Source: Montifringilla adamsi (taxonomy: Eukaryota > Chordata > Aves > Passeriformes > Passeridae). Taken from it: a stretch of 64,000 nucleotides of DNA. The notes below the pieces were generated by a model. The model searched no databases, was not told the DNA's origin, and saw nothing but the letters and a program-made list of their open reading frames with translations. This document shows positions 61,406 to 64,000 of the stretch, piece by piece. Position 1 is the stretch's first letter; the number at the start of each line of letters is the position of its first letter. The DNA is taken from assembly GCA_017590115.1 (NCBI GenBank), contig JAGGNK010003335.1, positions 7,565,916-7,629,915 of the forward strand. Reading direction: 5' to 3'. A program made the position numbers and the translations under genes.

Positions 61406-64000
61406 TTCTGAACCCCAGACCAGCCAGTCCATGCAAGGGCACTCAGCAGCAACCCAAGGTGCAATGAAACAGCAGCTAAGGGATGCCAAAACTCAGTAAG
61501 TGACAAAGAGCCTCTTCCCCTGCAGGAGAAAACTTGTCCCATGATGAAGAGAAAAGGCTGATTGATTTATCTTGATATCCTCTGCTCTTTAATGAAACTA
61601 CAGAATGAATACCAGCTAGGGTAGGGATATCAAATAAAGCAATGATTAGATCCATGAAACAAGCAACCACATATATTGCACTGAGCTCCAAAATTAAGAT
61701 GCCAACAACAGACAATTACTTATCCTGGCTTTTCTCTGTGTGTGAGTTAAGGAGAGTTAACTTCACCAATGACATTAGTTACTTAAAACTGTGAGGATGA
61801 CTAATGTTTTGTAAGTAAATTCATTTTACATCTAATTATGAATGTGTTTTGCCAGTTTTTGATCAGGAACAAGTCCCCTCTACCTTAGTGCACAAGGACA
61901 AATCTTCAGATGAAGCAAGGCAGCAGTCAGCTGTACCTCAGAGTATTTGCACTGCATTTTTCCTGTATAGATACCATTAACAAATAAGGCTGGCAAAGGG
62001 ATTCCAATACCAGAGCAATAAAAAGGTCCCTGTGGTGGCTTGGCAAATGTTTGTTTCCAATAGCTCCTATTGACAGCATTTGTGCCAGCTCCATATTTTC
62101 TCTCCTCAGGTGTTCATGTAAATGTGGTTTAATCCAATAGCCCTGCAAATGTGCTCCCCCAGCTCCTAAAGCCAGCCGAGTTAGGAACACTCCCATGGAG
62201 AAAGAGGCTTCATTTCTCAGGGAAAGGAGCTGCTAGAAAGTGTCTGCCCTGCTCAGCACCTCAGGGCAGAGAGAACAGGGCTGCATCCACAGGAGGGTTG
62301 CACCTGTGGAGCAGTGCCTGGGGCCAGCCCTGCCTGTCCACCTGTGCCCAGGTTCTCCTCCTGCACCTCCTGCACTGTCACGCTCAGCCCCATGACCTGA
62401 GCTCAGCAAAGCAGCTGTGACCTGCTCAGGGCTGAGACTGGTGTTTAAAGCAGGAGCAGCAAGGAAAGTACAGATCAAGTCACACTCACTGGACAAATTC
62501 AGGTCCTGGGGCTACAACCTACTTAATGTGATAGGGGTGTGATTTGTGAAGCCTTTTCTCAAAAGACATTTTTCCTGCTGAGATCAGAGTCCCATTCTGG
62601 GCAGGGAAGGGAAGAAGTACAGCAATTGCTGATTGTCTGCTCCCCTGCATCCCCTCCTGCAGAGGACACCAAGTTACAACTCCCATTTTAAATGCTCATC
62701 TCACTTCCCTCTTCCACTAAAGGCAGCTACAGACGCTGTTCCTGCAACCCTGCCATAAACATACCCTGATGCTGAGGGCATGGGGGAGGCAGAGCAAAAT
62801 GCAGAAACAGCTCAATAATAATAGTTATAATGATGATTATGATGATGATAATAATAATAATAGTAATTAAAAGGATGGTTGGGAAATAGTAGTTTGAGTT
62901 TGTACAGAGCCGGCTTGAAAAATAGGCCGGGGACTGGGAAGTAGACTGCTTCATTTTTTTCCTCAAGGTTATATTCCTCTCTACTTTATCCACCACCATT
63001 GTAATTCTGTCTCTAAACCTAATAAATTTCCCACAGAAGCCCTATTCATTCTAAAACCTATGTCTGCTGATTCAGGGAACTGTCATGTTTTTCCATGCCA
63101 GAATCAGTTCACACTGTACTAAAAAAAAAAGCAAGATAAGGACTGGAAAATAAAAAGCAACATTGTGCTTTTACCCAAAAGCAAGAGGCAGCTTAGGGGG
63201 AGTTGACAGTCTTATTTTGCTGATCATCAGTCTCTGCAATAGGTTCTGTGACCAACTAATGAAATGCAGGCTGGAGGAACCACAATTTCATAGGAAATCT
63301 GCCCTCTCTTACACTGAAATCCAGAGATAAACGTGGGATGTAGCTGTATCTGTGCTGACTGCCCAGGCTGAGCAGCCACACACACATGGGTGTTGGGATG
63401 GAAAGAACACAATGGGCAGCCCTGCACTGGCCCAAGGACCATGGTAAACATTCCCACTAGCAATGTGGCGCTTGCAGACCAGAAACAGAGGTTATTCTTT
63501 TCCTTGTAGCTTTGAAACAGATGCAGTCTTTATATCAGAAAGACTTTTATTTCCTTTTGTAGGTAGAGGACAAGACCCTCTCTGGTGCCGCCGCACGACA
63601 CGCGTGGTACCCCCAAAGCAGAGCCGGGAGCCCCGCCGCAGCCCAGCTCCTGCCAGGGCAGGATGGCTTCCAAGCACACAGCACTGCAGGCTGCCCTCCC
63701 CTCACAGCCTTCCGAGAGGAGCTCAGCAAAAGTGCTTTTTGATCCTTTGTTCAGGAGTAAGTGGTGTGATGCCACCAAGCTCTGTCATTTTGCCATCCAC
63801 AATGGGACAGTTGCACTCCCTGGTCCCACGGGCAGCCTCACCTGTCTCCTGACACTCCTGGTCACATTTTCCTTTTAAAAGAACATTGATTCAGTCAGAT
63901 TTCAAACATTTGTTTACACTCGTTCTTTTTCTCTTGGGTGTGCCCTTTACATGCTTCTCTCCCCTGAAGCTCCGTGTGTCACTGTGCCAGGAGAAATCAT
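61406..64000. other. Intergenic DNA to the window end
   Basis: No gene is supported. It contains a triplet microsatellite at 62814-62868 and a CpG-dense patch near 63583-63640. The patch sits in overlapping open frames on both strands that match no protein I know. Confidence 0.6.
62814..62868. repeat. Compound (ATA/ATG)n triplet microsatellite
   Basis: This is a mix of AATAAT, TTATAATGATGATT and ATGATGATAATAATAATA units. On the minus strand it yields an isoleucine-rich open frame, which is an artefact of the repeat. Confidence 0.9.

Noticed and set aside
35113..64000. Exon of TRPC7, the expected next gene downstream
   Set aside because: No ankyrin-repeat or channel-domain peptide of the TRPC family is visible in any frame. 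The synteny expectation comes from the human gene order only.

Overview
The window is vertebrate nuclear DNA, most likely from a bird. It contains widely spaced coding exons with canonical GT...AG introns, AT-rich CpG-poor non-coding DNA, many simple repeats, and copies of the CR1 LINE 3' end in the form typical of bird (sauropsid) genomes. There are no bacterial-type operons, CRISPR arrays or recognisable RNA genes.

The only gene I can support is the 3' part of SPOCK1 (testican-1), a secreted calcium-binding proteoglycan, on the + strand. Five consecutive coding exons are visible: 16603-16719, 23439-23660, 24328-24390, 29412-29549 and 30544-30734 (stop TAG). Joined, they encode roughly the last 243 residues. 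In order these are the SPARC/testican extracellular calcium-binding (EC) domain with two EF-hands, a thyroglobulin type-1 domain with the CWCV signature, and an acidic tail with two Ser-Gly candidate glycosaminoglycan sites ending in GYIW. Every junction is phase 1 and every internal exon is a multiple of three bases. The signal peptide, N-terminal region and Kazal/follistatin-like part must lie upstream of the window, so 1-16602 is read as part of a long intron. A 3'UTR of about 4.4 kb follows, probably ending just after an AATAAA at 35087-35092.

From about 35.1 kb to 64 kb I find no gene. In human, SPOCK1 is followed downstream by a long gene-poor interval before TRPC7, and this stretch fits that layout. 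It holds a CR1 3' end on the + strand (39801-40187), two CR1 fragments on the - strand (48118-48245 and 61316-61405), microsatellites, a 21-bp tandem repeat, a CpG-dense patch near 63.6 kb and several AT/TAAT-rich blocks that could be conserved non-coding elements.

The most unusual structure is a perfect 409-bp direct duplication (47561-47969 and 49495-49903, offset 1934 bp). Next come the cluster of very long homopolymer and polypurine tracts inside the SPOCK1 introns, and a possible intron-retention isoform after the EF-hand exon. I did not find a previously undescribed gene system, and the longer open reading frames outside SPOCK1 look like chance.
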